The notes beneath the pieces are model-generated. The model saw only the letters and a program-made list of their open reading frames with translations. It made no database searches and had not been told where the DNA came from. Positions 42,234 to 52,834 of a DNA stretch of 64,000 bases are shown in pieces (the stretch's first letter is position 1; each line of letters opens with the position of its first letter). A program made the translations under genes and the position numbers. The DNA comes from Mesostigma viride (lineage: Eukaryota; Streptophyta; Mesostigmatophyceae; Mesostigmatales; Mesostigmataceae), in the NCBI GenBank assembly GCA_009746045.1, contig RPFO01001930.1:1-64000 (forward strand). Reading direction: 5' to 3'.

Positions 42234-44010
42234 GAGTGGAGGAAGGCGCGTGATCGAACTAACCTAAATCTAAGCTATCTAGTCTAGAAAATCCTAACTA
42301 CTACACTACTCATCAAAATTAACGCCTCCTCCTCTTGGGGGGATCGAGGTGGCTTGCCCACACTAGGGGCTGGCGTGTGCGCCTTGACAATCTTCCGCCA
42401 CCGCGTCTTGTTCTGCATGGCAGTCCAAAGAAGGGAGAGAGAGTGGATGCGGTGTTCAAACTGGGCTGGGACCACTAGGTCGGCCAGCATCATCTGGGTG
42501 TAGTTCGTGGCATGTTTCCCTACCCTTTTTGGAATGTCCGGCTTGGGGCCAGGCCAGGTCAAAATATGCCGCCCTGGTTGGCCAAGCCGCTGGGGGCTGG
42601 CCAGACCAAGGGCGGTGTCGACCTGGCTGGTGCGAGCAAGATGTCCTACAAATGCTATCCTACGCTGCCTAATCTCGTCCGAAATACGAGGCATACCCTG
42701 ATACAAAGGCTCTAATGACCTACGGTTGGAAAACCCTACGTTCAGGACCTGTCGGAGCATCCTGTAAACCGTGCCGTCTAGCTGCCAGTGTTTCCGTGAG
42801 TGTCCACGCCTCGGCGCCATACGTGAGCACCTTGAGGACGAGGATCGACCTTGAAGAGCATGCGCTTGCGGCACCTGCTCGCCCAGGCCCTTGGAGCGCC
42901 AGTAGGTGTTGAGCGAACGAAGCCTAGCCCAGGCCAGGCCGATGCGGATGTCCACATCGTCGGCGGTGTCAGGGAGCATGCTCCCCAACAGTTTGAAGCG
43001 GTCGCTGAACGGGACCTCCGTCTCGTTGAGCAGGCGCGGCAGCGGTGGGCAACTGGAGGCCCCAATCACCATCGCCTCAGTTCTGACACTAACTCTCTCG
43101 CCTCCAACCCCACCGCCCTCGCCTCTAGGCCCAGACAGTCCAGCCAGGTCTGAATGTGCTCGGGGCGCGTGATGAGGTTGGTATCGTCCGCATAAATCAG
43201 GTCGGCCAGGCGGTAGCCAGTGCTAACGTTAACCCCGCCATGCTCGCGCTCCTTAAGGATGTCCAAGCCTGGCTCGAACCCCAGTAGTAAAGCGCGCACG
43301 TGCCCGGCGCATGACGTGATCCACGACAATAATGAACAGGTATGGGGACAGGACACAACCTTGCCATACCCCGTGGTGTTAAGGGGGAATGGTGGGGTGG
43401 TGCGCCTTCCGCAGTCCGCACTACTGCCTGTGAGCCCTTGCATACAGTCGACTCCCCAACGGTTAATGCTCCGTGACTCCCCAACGGGAGCACGAGTCTA
43501 ATTAATTAATTAATTAATTAATTAATACAGTCGACGAATGGCAGCAATAAACGCCGGTGGCACCCGATCCAGAGCTAGGATGGCCCAAAGAGCCTCCCAG
43601 AGGACCGTGACAAAGGCATTGATATAGTCAACAAAAATGAAGACGAGCGGCAAACTGTCAGGGCAAAGGCGACGCAGCTCCTCCATCAACCGGCGCGCGA
43701 CCAACACAGCCATGACAGTGCATGTCACGACCACGACGGAAACCCATCTGAGACTCACCCAGGTGTGGATCCAACGCGGCGCGGAGCCTGTGCAGCATCA
43801 TGCGCATGAAGACTAGTTTCAGCGCTCTGGAGGCAGACACCCCGATAGTTACCGGGGTCAGCAGCAGAGCCCTTCTTCTACAGCATGACGCAGATGGCCG
43901 TCTGCCACTAAGCAGGCGGAGGTTCGTCAGAAAGCAGGACACGGTTGCAGAACGCCAGCAGAAGATCCCTCGCCGCCGGGTCAGGGGTCTTCAGCAGCTC
44001 AGCCAAAAGG
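42234..44010 (-). pseudogene. LINE2 non-LTR retrotransposon, reverse transcriptase and C-terminus
   Basis: On the minus strand, in shifting frames: LGESQMGFRRGRD (43740), FIFVDYINAFVTVLWEALWA (43620), FIAAIRRLY (43530), interrupted by the LINE1 tail insertion, then KGSQAVVRTAEGAPP, LADLIYADDTNLI (43200), RFKLLGSMLPDTADDVDIRI (43000) and YQGMPRISDEIRQRRIAFVG plus HLARTSQVDTALG (42650). The last frame ends near 42284. It is related to LINE1 and LINE3 but distinct. The 3' UTR runs into the hAT element's right TSD at 42233. Confidence 0.75.
43453..43525 (+). mobile_element. 73-bp LINE1 tail inserted in LINE2 with TSD
   Basis: TACAGTCGAC flanks it on both sides (43443-43452 and 43526-43535). The insert is only the LINE1 3' end: TTAATGCTCCGTGACTCCCC, AACGGGAGCACGAGTC and a (TAAT)n tail. 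Excising it rejoins the LINE2 frame (AAIRRLY then CKGSQAVV). Confidence 0.85.
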
Positions 44011-44065
44011 GTAGAGGCCTGGCCTGGCCTAAGTGATTGTGTATGCTAATCGATGTACATATCGC

Positions 44066-45289
44066 TGCCGCAACACGATGTTTTCTGGCATCCGCGAGCT
44101 TTTGGTTCCCGCCGCACATTTGAAAGTGCTGTCCTCCGGCTTTTTGCCTTTGCACCGTGTGCAGTTCTTGGACGTTTGGAATCATGGCATGGCTAACGTG
44201 ATGACTGACTAGCTAGACCTTTTCAGTGGTTTTCCATTTGCGGGTATTTCCTCCGGTAAATGGTGGGAGAGCGATCGCAGCAATGGTGCTCACCACTAGA
44301 CACTCCCGGCCAGTTAGGCTCGAAACACACGCCCTGATCAAGCATGCTGTTTCCGGCCCCACCGTCTAGGTCATCTAGTCGCTCCACACGTAAGCCAGCC
44401 ATAATTTCAATGCACAAGGATACACATTTCCATCACCATTCATCTTCATCATCCTGAACGACTCGAAAACGCGGAAAAGATAACGGCAGGCTCGAGCTAC
44501 CATGGTCCGGATTCTCCCGATTTCTGGCCTGCGCTGGTTGTCTCTTTGATATTAGATTGGTTGAATATAGTTCGTTTTCGGCTAGGAGGTGTGGCCTTTG
44601 CATGACGGGCAAGAGGATTTCAGCCGTGGGCAACCAAGCACACATGTCGTCGGGCTAGTCCGACGAGTGCGCACGTGAACCGGCACTCCCGGTCACACAC
44701 GACACCATAGAGATAGTCAGCTGCATGCACCGCCTCCTGTCGGCGAAACCCATAGCTCCATCGGAATCGTTTCAGCGGCCGGCATTTCCTCTCCGCGTTT
44801 CCTCAACCTCGTTTTCAGGATCATACTCATCGTTCCTGCATTTTCCTCTTCCACGCAGGTTGTGGCTTTTTTGAAAGCCACGAATGTACCCGGGGATGGG
44901 ACGCTTCGGCTGCCTCAATGCCTACACATTCAATACGATGTCCCCCTCTCACCTTCCTCCATCCTTCCGCTCACATTGCACTACGTGTCTGTGTTTTGTT
45001 CTTTTTCTTGTTCTCGTTTGTTTTGCTGTTCTTGTCCTTTTTCTTTTACTCTTACTGAGGGAGCTAGGCTGGGCTGCGCGCTGTGTGTGCTACTCTCGTG
45101 TTTTTCTGTGGGCACTTGAGAGACTAACCAAGGATCGGGCCCCCCACACGGCAATATCAGCCTTTGCTTTTGTTTACCCTCCCATATCTCTTTACAAACG
45201 CCAAAAAAACACAAAGGCAGGAGCACGGTGACTCATCTGGAACATGAAGAAGGGAAATCTTTTCGTTACAGGAAAGAGGTGTCAAGTAT
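44066..45289 (+). mobile_element. Penelope-like tandem-junction fragment, sense on plus strand
   Basis: 44066-44548 is the 3' part of the Penelope-like element ending in GGTTGTCTCTTTG; 44549-45289 continues with ATATTAGATTGGTTGAATAT, the sequence that starts the full unit at 53773 (reverse strand). It is therefore a piece of a head-to-tail tandem, cut in the 3' UTR on one side and in the 5' leader on the other. It is an inverted, almost identical repeat of 53046-54300. The leader contains a conserved hairpin (TCGTCGG-GCTAGT-CCGACGA) and a 115-codon frame of doubtful meaning. Confidence 0.8.
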
Positions 45290-46735
45290 CCCTAAGCTCA
45301 CCCGCGTTTGTACTCCAGCACGCATTTTGTACTCCGCATTAACCCATAGTCCGTAAACAGTATCGAATTCGATACTGTTTGGGTTCCCGCCAGAAACGGC
45401 GCCGCGCCGGTAGCGCCGCGCCACTTCTGACGGAGGACACGTGTCCGGTGGGTCCGGAGACACTTAGGGACGAAGGTGGTGCATAGGTTTGGTAGGTATA
45501 TTCGCCATAGCCTGGTTATTACAACGTGAATTGAGAATGTATCACGTGACTTTGGCGGGAAATTTTCACTCGCGCGCGCGCGTATCGAGATATGGCTGCC
45601 AACGTGCCGTTATCACGGAAATTTTTGCGTCTCGCGGCCTGAGACGGTTCAGAATGTCGCTCAGAATGACGATGCGTGTTTTTCGTAGGTCAGGCATGGC
45701 CAGATTGGTAGGACTGGGAAAATACAGGTAGGAAAATACTGCCTTCTTGGTCGTCAGTGCCATATGAGTTATAGCTCACCATATTTCGATTTTCTCTGTA
45801 TGGCCGAGCAGTCTGCGCCAGCCCGAGCATCCAGGTTTGGTACGGGACATCTGCTGCAAGGTTTGCTGGGATTGCGGACGCGTTTGTAGGTCATATTTGC
45901 ACGGAATATCAACGTAGTAACCATAGCGGATGCATGCATGATGCGGCTATGTCGGCCTATGCCTTTAGCGCACTAGTATGTGTGAGATCTGAGGGTGCCG
46001 GCCAGCAGAATCCGGGCGGGACGTGAATGAGCCAGGTACGGCAACGTGTTTGCATGTTGTTTGGCGCGGAATACGCCTGCCATGCATTATAGTGGACGAG
46101 TTTATTGGTGCAGCACTTAGCAAGCTTCCATGCCTGCTGTAAAGAGTGGTATCAGCCCTGTGAGTGCTCAGTTTATGGCATTTCCTTAGAGTATACCACC
46201 CCGTTAGTTTAGGTAGGCAACCCGTTTGCATTCCAGCACTTTTGCCAGTCTTTTGTAGCTTGTTATAATGCATTGCTGTGTTGCATGTCATAGATGGCTG
46301 TCTACGCGCGCGTAACCCACACACGTATATGAGCGTGGTGCCATGTGCAAAACTCAATTCTGAGTGGCCCCCCTGGTATGGGGATGCCTGAACTACCTAA
46401 TAAAATTATCCAACCTTGACATTGGTGTTTACAACCCTCCCCTGAAAAAAAGGGGGGGGTTCCATGGTGTGATGCATGAAAATGTTCGTCTTTTGTCCAA
46501 CTTTGACTGAGAATATCATGCAACCCACTTACGGGACTCAAGATATTATTGCATATTCTGAAAGCCCTTGAAGTGTAGATATTCCTGGCATCTTGGTTGA
46601 GGGTATTTGGAGTAGCGGTCTGGGAGTTATGATTTTTTTCATTTTAGGGGGTATGGAAGTGCCAAAAATGGCTCTACGGACTATGGGTTAAAACAGTTTT
46701 TTTTTAGGGTTCTGATGTGAGAACTTGAGTCCTTA
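45290..46735. other. No recognisable gene
   Basis: Open frames are short. Notable only are the palindrome GTATCGAATTCGATAC at 45361, a GCGC-rich inverted stretch at 45400, and, near 46640, GTATGGAAGTGCCAAAAATG, which recurs at about 48762 (GGTATGAAAGTGCCAAAAAA), marking the edges of the satellite domain. Confidence 0.45.
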
Positions 46736-47425
46736 TGGAAAAGTAATGTCGCGGGACCCCTGACAGCGTGACACCGTGACACCCTGACACCCTGACACCC
46801 TGACACCGTGACACCATGACACCCTGACACCGCAGCAGCCATAAACGCCTTAATTAAATACACTTGTTACACATATTCATACTGATTGAGAAAGAAAAGT
46901 TATGTCGCGGGACCCCGGCCTGACACCGTGACACCCTGACACCCTGACACCCTGACACCGCAGCAGCCATAAATGCATATAAATGCACTTGTTACACGCA
47001 TTCATGAATCCTGATTGAGAAGGAAAACTTGTGTCGCGGGACCCCGGCCTGACACCCTGACACCGTGACACCCCAAGGTGACACCCTGACACCGTGACGC
47101 CATGACACCGTGACACCATGACACCCTGACACCGCAGCAGCCATCAATGCATATTAATGCACTTGTTACACATGTTCATGCTGATTGAGATGGAAAAGTT
47201 ATGTCGCGGGACCCCGGCCTGACACCATGACACCGTGACACCGTGACACCGTGACACCGTGACACCGTGACACCGTGACACCATGACGCCATGACACCGT
47301 GACACCATGACACCCTGACACCGCAGCAGCCATCAATGCATATTAATGCACTTGTTACACATGTTCATGCTGACTGAGACGGAAAAGTTATGTCGCGGGA
47401 CCCCGGCCTGACACCATGACACCAT
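46736..47425. repeat. Higher-order satellite: GACACCNT octamers in ~130-180-bp units
   Basis: Five units each begin with TTATGTCGCGGGACCCC, run through a variable number of 8-bp repeats (TGACACCG, TGACACCC, TGACACCA) and end with GCAGCAGCCAT..AATGCACTTGTTACAC. Unit starts are near 46744, 46899, 47028, 47202 and 47388. The outer sequence is more conserved than the number of octamers. Confidence 0.85.
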
Positions 47426-48129
47426 CCCCATGCACACCTGGAATTGTACTACATTTTTCAAATTGTACTTCAGTTTTGAAAGTTGCATTTTCATGCATTT
47501 AAAGTTTCAACTAAAGTCTTTGAGGAAAAAAAAGTTCGGCGGCGGCCGTGGCACCGTTGCACCGTTGCACCGTTGCACCGTTGCACCTCAAATTGCATAT
47601 ATGCACACACCTTTGCACATGCAATTGTTATCCATGGGATTTATGTAGGTGGATGGGTCATGCAAGGGTTACCTAGATGCTCATGACACCGTGCCACCGT
47701 GGCGCCGTTGCACCGTTGCACCGTTGCACCGTTGCACCGTTGCACCTCAAATTGCATATAAACACACACCTTTGCACATACAATGGTTATCCATTGGGAT
47801 TTATCAAGGGTAATGGGTCATGCAAGGGTTACCTAGACATGCTCATGACACCGTTGCATCGTGGCATCGTGCCACGTGCCACCGTGGCACCGTGGCACCG
47901 TTGCACCGTTGCACCGTTGCACCGTTGCACCTCAAATTGCATATAAACACACACCTTTGCACATGCAATTGTTATCCATGGGTTTTATGTAGGTGGATGG
48001 GTCATGCAAGGGTTACCTAGATGCTCATGACACCATGGCACCGTGGCATCGTGCCAGCGTGCCACCGTGCCACTGTGCCACCTCAAAAGTTGCATATAAA
48101 CACGTACACATATTTGCACATACAATGGT

Positions 48130-48412
48130 CACGTGTGTAGTACTCCTACACACAGATCTCGAGTGATTTATCTAGTACCAAATCCGAAAGGCTTGCATCA
48201 CTCCCCGGACAGGAGAACTTTTGCGGATGACTGTAGGTGTAAGTTGGCGATGCCATGGTAACCGGAGACGTCCGTCCTATAGTCAGCAAAATTGGTGCGA
48301 GAGGTCCCCAGTTCGATTCCGGTCGGATTCATTTGCAGATCGCGTTTTCCGCGTTTTCCGCGGCCCGGCACTGAACGCAAAGGTTTTCACCTTTGCGGAG
48401 TGTCTGATCAGA
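48130..48412 (+). mobile_element. SINE1 copy, 283 bp, 10-bp TSD
   Basis: ATACAATGGT flanks it (48120-48129 and 48413-48422). It matches the 16190-16566 copy in reverse but is about 95 bp shorter at the 5' end. The tRNA-like part is clear at 48250-48322: GGCGATGCCATGG (A-box-like) and GAGGTCCCCAGTTCGATTCC (B box). The 3' end is GGAGTGTCTGATCAGA with no tail. Confidence 0.8.
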
Positions 48413-48616
48413 ATACAATGGTTATCCATTGGGATTTATCAAGGGTAACATTTGGGTCATGCAAGGGTTACCTAGACATGCTCATGACACCGTTGCATCG
48501 TGGCATCGTGCCACCGTGCCACCGTGCCACCGTGCCACCGTGGCACCGTGGCACCGTGGCACCGTTGCACCGTTGCACCGTTGCACCTCAAATTGCATAT
48601 ATAAACACACACCTTT

Positions 48617-48689
48617 CCGTTTTTCCGCGTTTTCCGCGGCCCGGCACTGAACGCAAATGGTTTTCACCTTTGCGGAGTGCCTGATCAGA
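48617..48689 (+). mobile_element. SINE1 3' end only, 73 bp, 10-bp TSD
   Basis: ACACACCTTT flanks it (48607-48616 and 48690-48699). The insert is just CCGTTTTTCCGCGTTTTCCG to GGAGTGCCTGATCAGA, the last 73 bp of SINE1. The shared 3' end and different 5' ends of the three copies show that retroposition starts at this end. Confidence 0.8.
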
Positions 48690-49029
48690 ACACACCTTTG
48701 CACATGCAATTGTTATCCATGGAGCCACCATGCCACCGTGCCACCGTGCCACCTCCACAACGGTATGAAAGTGCCAAAAAATGCCCTTATAAGCCCTACA
48801 TGGAGCAAATTGAGTCCAAACATGCTAGATATTGGTAGGCAGCATGTCCAGGACACCAGTAGAAGGAATTTGACTTTCCAGAATTTTCCGACATCGGTTG
48901 GTCTATTTTTGGCATGTCTATTTTTAGCAACTTTCCAGATTTTAATATAAACAAATACCACTTAGTATGCAAATAAAGAGCTCCTGGCCTGGCTATTTGC
49001 AGGTAGGCTAATGCTCATGTCTACCAACT

Positions 49030-49212
49030 GTGCACCAGGTCCCATGGTCATCTGACCTCATTTGGTGACAAACTGCCACCAAATGCTAGCAAAAACGCAC
49101 TGTTTCACCACATCTCATTGCAGTTTCCATAGAAGGTGTGTTCAGTCGAGGCTGGAAATTTGCAATCACATTGCACATCATAAATGTAGACATGGCACAA
49201 AAAATCAGGTCC
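49030..49212 (+). repeat. ~180-bp satellite monomer left of the Penelope-like insertion
   Basis: TTTGGTGACAAACTGCCACC, AAATGCTAGCAAAAACGC, GGTGTGTTCAGTCGAGGCTG and ATTGCACA..AATCAGGTCC recur, diverged, at 54405-54590 and 54595-54760 and, reversed, at 58940-59720. The monomer is split by the composite insertion at 49223. Confidence 0.75.
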
Positions 49213-49222
49213 ATCGTACTGT

Positions 49223-49846
49223 CAAAGAGACAACCAGCGCAGGCCAGAAATCGGGAGAATCCGGACCATGGTAGCTCGAGCCTGCCGTTATCTTTTCCGC
49301 GTTTTCGAGTCGTTCAGGATGATGAAGATGAATGGTGATGGAAATGTGTATCCTTGTGCATTGAAATTATGGCTGGCTTACGTGTGGAGCGACTAGATGA
49401 CCTAGACGGTGGGGCCGGAAACAGCATGCTTGATCAGGGCGTGTGTTTCTAGCCTAACTGGCCGGGAGTGTCTAGTGGTGAGCACCATTGCTGCGATCGC
49501 TCTCCCACCATTTACGAGGAAATACCCGCAAATGGAAAACCACTGAAAAGGTCTAGCTAGTCAGTCATCACGTTAGCCATGCCATGATTCCAAACGTCCA
49601 AGAACTGCACACGGTGCAAAGGCAAAAAGCCGGAGGACAGCACTTTCAAATGTGCGGCGGGAACCAAAAGCCCGCGGATGCCAGAAAACATCGTGTTGCG
49701 GCAGCGACGCGACGATGTGGACAACGAATCCAGTGCCAAGCTCGGAACGGCCGCAAAGGAGATCTGGCATCACAGGGTTCAGATGTGCGGAGATACTATG
49801 CGATCCAGCCGGTCCACGACCTGTTTGTAGAGCTTGTGCCAAGGGG
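49223..49846 (-). repeat. 3' copy of the Penelope-like pseudo-LTR
   Basis: It includes the last ~22 codons of the reverse-transcriptase frame and the 3' UTR, ending in sense with GCGCTGGTTGTCTCTTTG. The other copy is 53774-54397. This same end is found in all truncated copies of the window. Confidence 0.85.
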
Positions 49847-51476
49847 CAGCACCGAACAGATGTGGGTGACGTTGCAAAAAACATCGGACTTGACGGAGCA
49901 TAATGGCTCGGTCATAGTCTTTGACCAATAAACGCTGCAAGAGTTCAACAAGAGTCGTGATGAAATCAACACGATAAGAACAAAGACGGGAAAAACGATG
50001 TAACTGAGAAAGAACAACACCATATTTTGCTGTGTGGGAAAGGAGACTGTGAATATCGGGGTAACGAATAAAAGGAATTTGCTGGTATTTAGGATCCTTG
50101 CGCTTATCATAGATAGCCGTACGCCAGCCCTTCTTGTTATGGGTAATGTTAAGATCGAGGTAATTGCAATGAGTATCCTCCGACGTGAGCTTTAATGTGA
50201 GGGACGCTTGCGGGTAGATGCCAGGCAGACCAGCGGTGATATACAAATGGGTTGCGAAATCAGGGTTGTCGAAAGCGATGACATCATCAATGTATCGACA
50301 TGTATGGATAAAACGCCTGATGAGAACATCATCGTTTGAGGCAATGAGATTCTCCATGAATGCAAGCTCATAAGTGTATAGATAGAGGTTTGCAAGGAGC
50401 CCGGCACAGTTAGTGCCCATAGGGATGCCGATAGCTTGTTGGTATACATTGCCCGCAAAACAGATGAAGGTGTTATCAACAAGATAAGAGATCCAATGGA
50501 CAAGGTCAGCCTTCGTGATAATATAATTATAACCATCCCGCACGATAGCACCTGCCGCGATCCCTGAGAGCCACGTTGCCGTGGGCTTGGTCTGAGAAAC
50601 ACGCACGTGCAGGTGGTTGCGCCCGTGAGGCCTACGTGCATACAGACGAGTAAGGAGGCTATCTAAACGAGCTTTCAAATCGTGCAAATCTAGTGTGGTA
50701 TATAGAGTGGTGAAATCATAGGTGGCTATGGGCATAGGTATACGTTTCTCTGCTGCTGTCTTAGAACGGCTAAGGGCGGCAAGGCGTAGGCGTACTTGGG
50801 CTGAGTCTATGACGATCCAACTACCAGCGCATTCATACCCGGCATTCGACAGCACCTCCACCCATAATGCATTGGCTTCGGGGAGAAGAGCATTCAAAGC
50901 ATGGCAGATGAGTTTCGAGAGAGGCATCAGTGGGGCTGAATGCGACGCAGCAATGGTGCGCAAAGCAACAGGAGTTTTGTGCAGCTTAAGAGTGAGATAC
51001 AGATATGGGAACGTAGTGGTGGTGGCGCGTCGCTGCCGCTTAAGGAATGCCCGAGCAAAAATGTTTTGGCTGTGCAGAAAAGCCCGATGAGCAGCGGTGA
51101 TACTGGCGGTGGACTGTGCACGCTGAACATAGGTAGGGCTGGACGCCAACTCGTGTTGCAAAGTAGCAAGGTAGTGCTTCTTGCATATGAAAGCAAAGTT
51201 GTTGGCACTCTTGTCAACACACGTGATGATAAAGTCCTGCTTGAAGTGGTCAAGAAGTGCTTTATCTGTGGTGTTGAGCCAGGTGGTGCGGTGGACCTGC
51301 TGGAGACGGTAATCAAGCCTGGTGAGACGTGCATTGCATTCGTGAATGACGGCGCGAAACCACGGTTCCATGGCAAGGGGAGCAAGCTGTAGGTCCGTGC
51401 TCATGGCATTGCAAATTTGCGCAGTGATGTGGAGAGCAGTGCATTCACCTCTTTGGCACACGTGCGCTGGACCCAC
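49779..51476 (-). CDS. Penelope-like reverse transcriptase (second frame)
   Basis: The 565-residue frame copies element RNA into DNA at the nicked target. Visible motifs: CVDKSANNF (residues 87-94), the DKG-like motif upstream of the core; LTLKLHKTP (161-169); YDFTTLYTTL with the first catalytic Asp (253-262); GIPMGTNCAGLLANLYL (350-366); and RYIDDVIAF (394-402) with the catalytic Asp pair. Downstream, HCNYLDLNI and KRKDPKYQQIPF are typical of the thumb region of Penelope-like and telomerase-related enzymes. It overlaps the end of the GIY-YIG frame by 76 bp in a different frame, so either a single frameshift has occurred or translation shifts there. The first ~20 residues are probably not native. 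The core is complete and could be active. Confidence 0.88.
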   Translation of the reverse strand: MGPAHVCQRGECTALHITAQICNAMSTDLQLAPLAMEPWFRAVIHECNARLTRLDYRLQQVHRTTWLNTTDKALLDHFKQDFIITCVDKSANNFAFICKKHYLATLQHELASSPTYVQRAQSTASITAAHRAFLHSQNIFARAFLKRQRRATTTTFPYLYLTLKLHKTPVALRTIAASHSAPLMPLSKLICHALNALLPEANALWVEVLSNAGYECAGSWIVIDSAQVRLRLAALSRSKTAAEKRIPMPIATYDFTTLYTTLDLHDLKARLDSLLTRLYARRPHGRNHLHVRVSQTKPTATWLSGIAAGAIVRDGYNYIITKADLVHWISYLVDNTFICFAGNVYQQAIGIPMGTNCAGLLANLYLYTYELAFMENLIASNDDVLIRRFIHTCRYIDDVIAFDNPDFATHLYITAGLPGIYPQASLTLKLTSEDTHCNYLDLNITHNKKGWRTAIYDKRKDPKYQQIPFIRYPDIHSLLSHTAKYGVVLSQLHRFSRLCSYRVDFITTLVELLQRLLVKDYDRAIMLRQVRCFLQRHPHLFGAAPWHKLYKQVVDRLDRIVSPHI

Positions 51477-52834
51477 GGCCGAAACTTGGTGCCTTTGGCA
51501 AAAAGGTCTACAAGCGTGTGGCTCGGCAGGATGCTGAGGTCAGCGGTCATGACGTGCTGTGAGGTGGGATCAAGGTACTTGAAATACCGTTGTTGTTGGC
51601 AGGGGCAGGGCCCTGCCAAGATGGTGGCCAGCTCGGTGGGCGTTGTATCGCGGCTGACCTTCCCGTTGCTGAAAACCATTTGTCCCAAGGTGGGAGAGTA
51701 ATGCCAGGCAGCAATGGGAGTGCCGAAAGTGTTGCGCACCACGAGCGGCATCGCAGCCTGCACTTGCGGCAAATGCAGAATGTGTGGCAAACACAGCTCA
51801 TCCATCGCAGCATGAATGAAAGGTGAGATCAGCAAACGGCGCGGACGCAGTGCATCTGCATTCCCATTGACACGGTGCCGAATGATACGTGAGAGAAGGC
51901 CTCGCAGACTAGTGGCATGGGAGCGGGGGACTTGCAGATCAGCTGGGGAGCACGACCCGACGGCAATGTGTAAGCTGGTAAGCTTCTTCAAGCTGCAGGC
52001 TTCGAGATAGGATGCATGAAAGTTGCCGCGTTGCATAAGCCGAGACATGTGACGTAAGCAGCGGAGACTGGTGGAGTAAAGGGAAGGATCGGTGGACACA
52101 TGTGTGGAAGGTGGAGGGGCCGGGGTGACGCTGGGGGGATAGGGGCGATATGGGTGGAGATTGTGCTTCAGACGCCAGGCACGGATGAACATAAGAGGGC
52201 GGGGACGGAGGGGAGGCGGGCGGCGGCGAGACCGAGCTTTGAAACTCTTGCCTTCAATGCAAAAACCGTGGGGCAGAAATGCATGTAACATTCGTTTCCA
52301 AAACGTTTCCCGATGCCCTGCGGCTTTGCGAAAAGCGGCGCCGGTAAAGGTGCCGGGGACATGTTCCAAGGGGACGACTCGCCAATCCCACCACCCGTAT
52401 TGGGCCATGGCGCCATGTAGGGGGGTGTCGTCGTTGGCGGCAGGGCGGCCAATATGAAGGCGGCGTGCCGCTCGGACATGTTCCTGAAAACGCGTCCAGG
52501 CATCCCGTTGCGTCTGGCCAACGTAGATACGCTGAGGGTACCTGCGGTTGTAAATGGCATAAATGACGCGATGGGTGCTTACGGGGTGTGGGCGAGTGGA
52601 GTTGGTAAGCGACAAATGCGTGCGCTGTAAGCGCCGGAGGCGACGTAGAGTATGGTCATCCTTGCAGTGATGGTTATGGCGCGTGTTGATGCGACAACGC
52701 TTCCGCCATGCCTGTGAGGAGATACGATAGGGGAACTGCCGAGAAATAGCAGTGTACTTCCGGTAATCAATGCCACTGGATTGCCGTATTCTGTGGAGGG
52801 TAAGAGCATGCCAGAAAGTCATAAGGTGTTTCAT
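51401..52834 (-). CDS. GIY-YIG endonuclease and Cys-x-Cys region of the Penelope-like element (first frame)
   Basis: A 477-residue frame. Near the N-terminus is a basic Arg/His-rich stretch, then a GIY-YIG nuclease: VIYAIY (residues 90-95, first Gly replaced by Val), YVGQT (104-108), Arg115, His119 and the catalytic Glu176 in GHRETFWKRM. This nuclease would nick the target. Residues 200-400 are Arg/Pro-rich then helical. At 410-412 is CPC, followed by HVMTADLSIL and LFAKGTKFRPW, matching the Cys-x-Cys motif and the segment that leads into the reverse transcriptase in permuted Penelope-like elements. The frame stops at 51401 while the reverse-transcriptase frame is already open. ATG at 52834 is the first in frame. 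It lacks only the shift to be a single polyprotein. Confidence 0.85.
   Translation of the reverse strand: MKHLMTFWHALTLHRIRQSSGIDYRKYTAISRQFPYRISSQAWRKRCRINTRHNHHCKDDHTLRRLRRLQRTHLSLTNSTRPHPVSTHRVIYAIYNRRYPQRIYVGQTQRDAWTRFQEHVRAARRLHIGRPAANDDTPLHGAMAQYGWWDWRVVPLEHVPGTFTGAAFRKAAGHRETFWKRMLHAFLPHGFCIEGKSFKARSRRRPPPLRPRPLMFIRAWRLKHNLHPYRPYPPSVTPAPPPSTHVSTDPSLYSTSLRCLRHMSRLMQRGNFHASYLEACSLKKLTSLHIAVGSCSPADLQVPRSHATSLRGLLSRIIRHRVNGNADALRPRRLLISPFIHAAMDELCLPHILHLPQVQAAMPLVVRNTFGTPIAAWHYSPTLGQMVFSNGKVSRDTTPTELATILAGPCPCQQQRYFKYLDPTSQHVMTADLSILPSHTLVDLFAKGTKFRPWVQRTCAKEVNALLSTSLRKFAMP

Larger units (their letters stand above)
47549..48760. repeat. Higher-order satellite: (TNNCACCG)n octamers in ~165-bp units, SINE1-invaded
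   Basis: Units contain 8-bp repeats (TTGCACCG, TGGCACCG, TGCCACCG) followed by CCTCAAATTGCATATAAACA, CACACCTTTGCACATGCAAT, a TTATCCATGGG stretch and GGGTCATGCAAGGGTTACCT. About five units are present (first octamer blocks at 47549, 47690, 47845, 48028, 48485). Two SINE1 copies (48130-48412, 48617-48689) are inserted in it with their own TSDs. Confidence 0.85.

Noticed and set aside
44653-44695. Hammerhead ribozyme in the Penelope-like leader
   Set aside because: CCGACGA is followed by a short hairpin, but the required GAAA is missing; it is just a hairpin.
44884-45231. 115-codon frame conserved in both Penelope-like leaders
   Set aside because: The two arms are nearly identical DNA, so conservation carries no coding evidence; composition is skewed by a pyrimidine tract.
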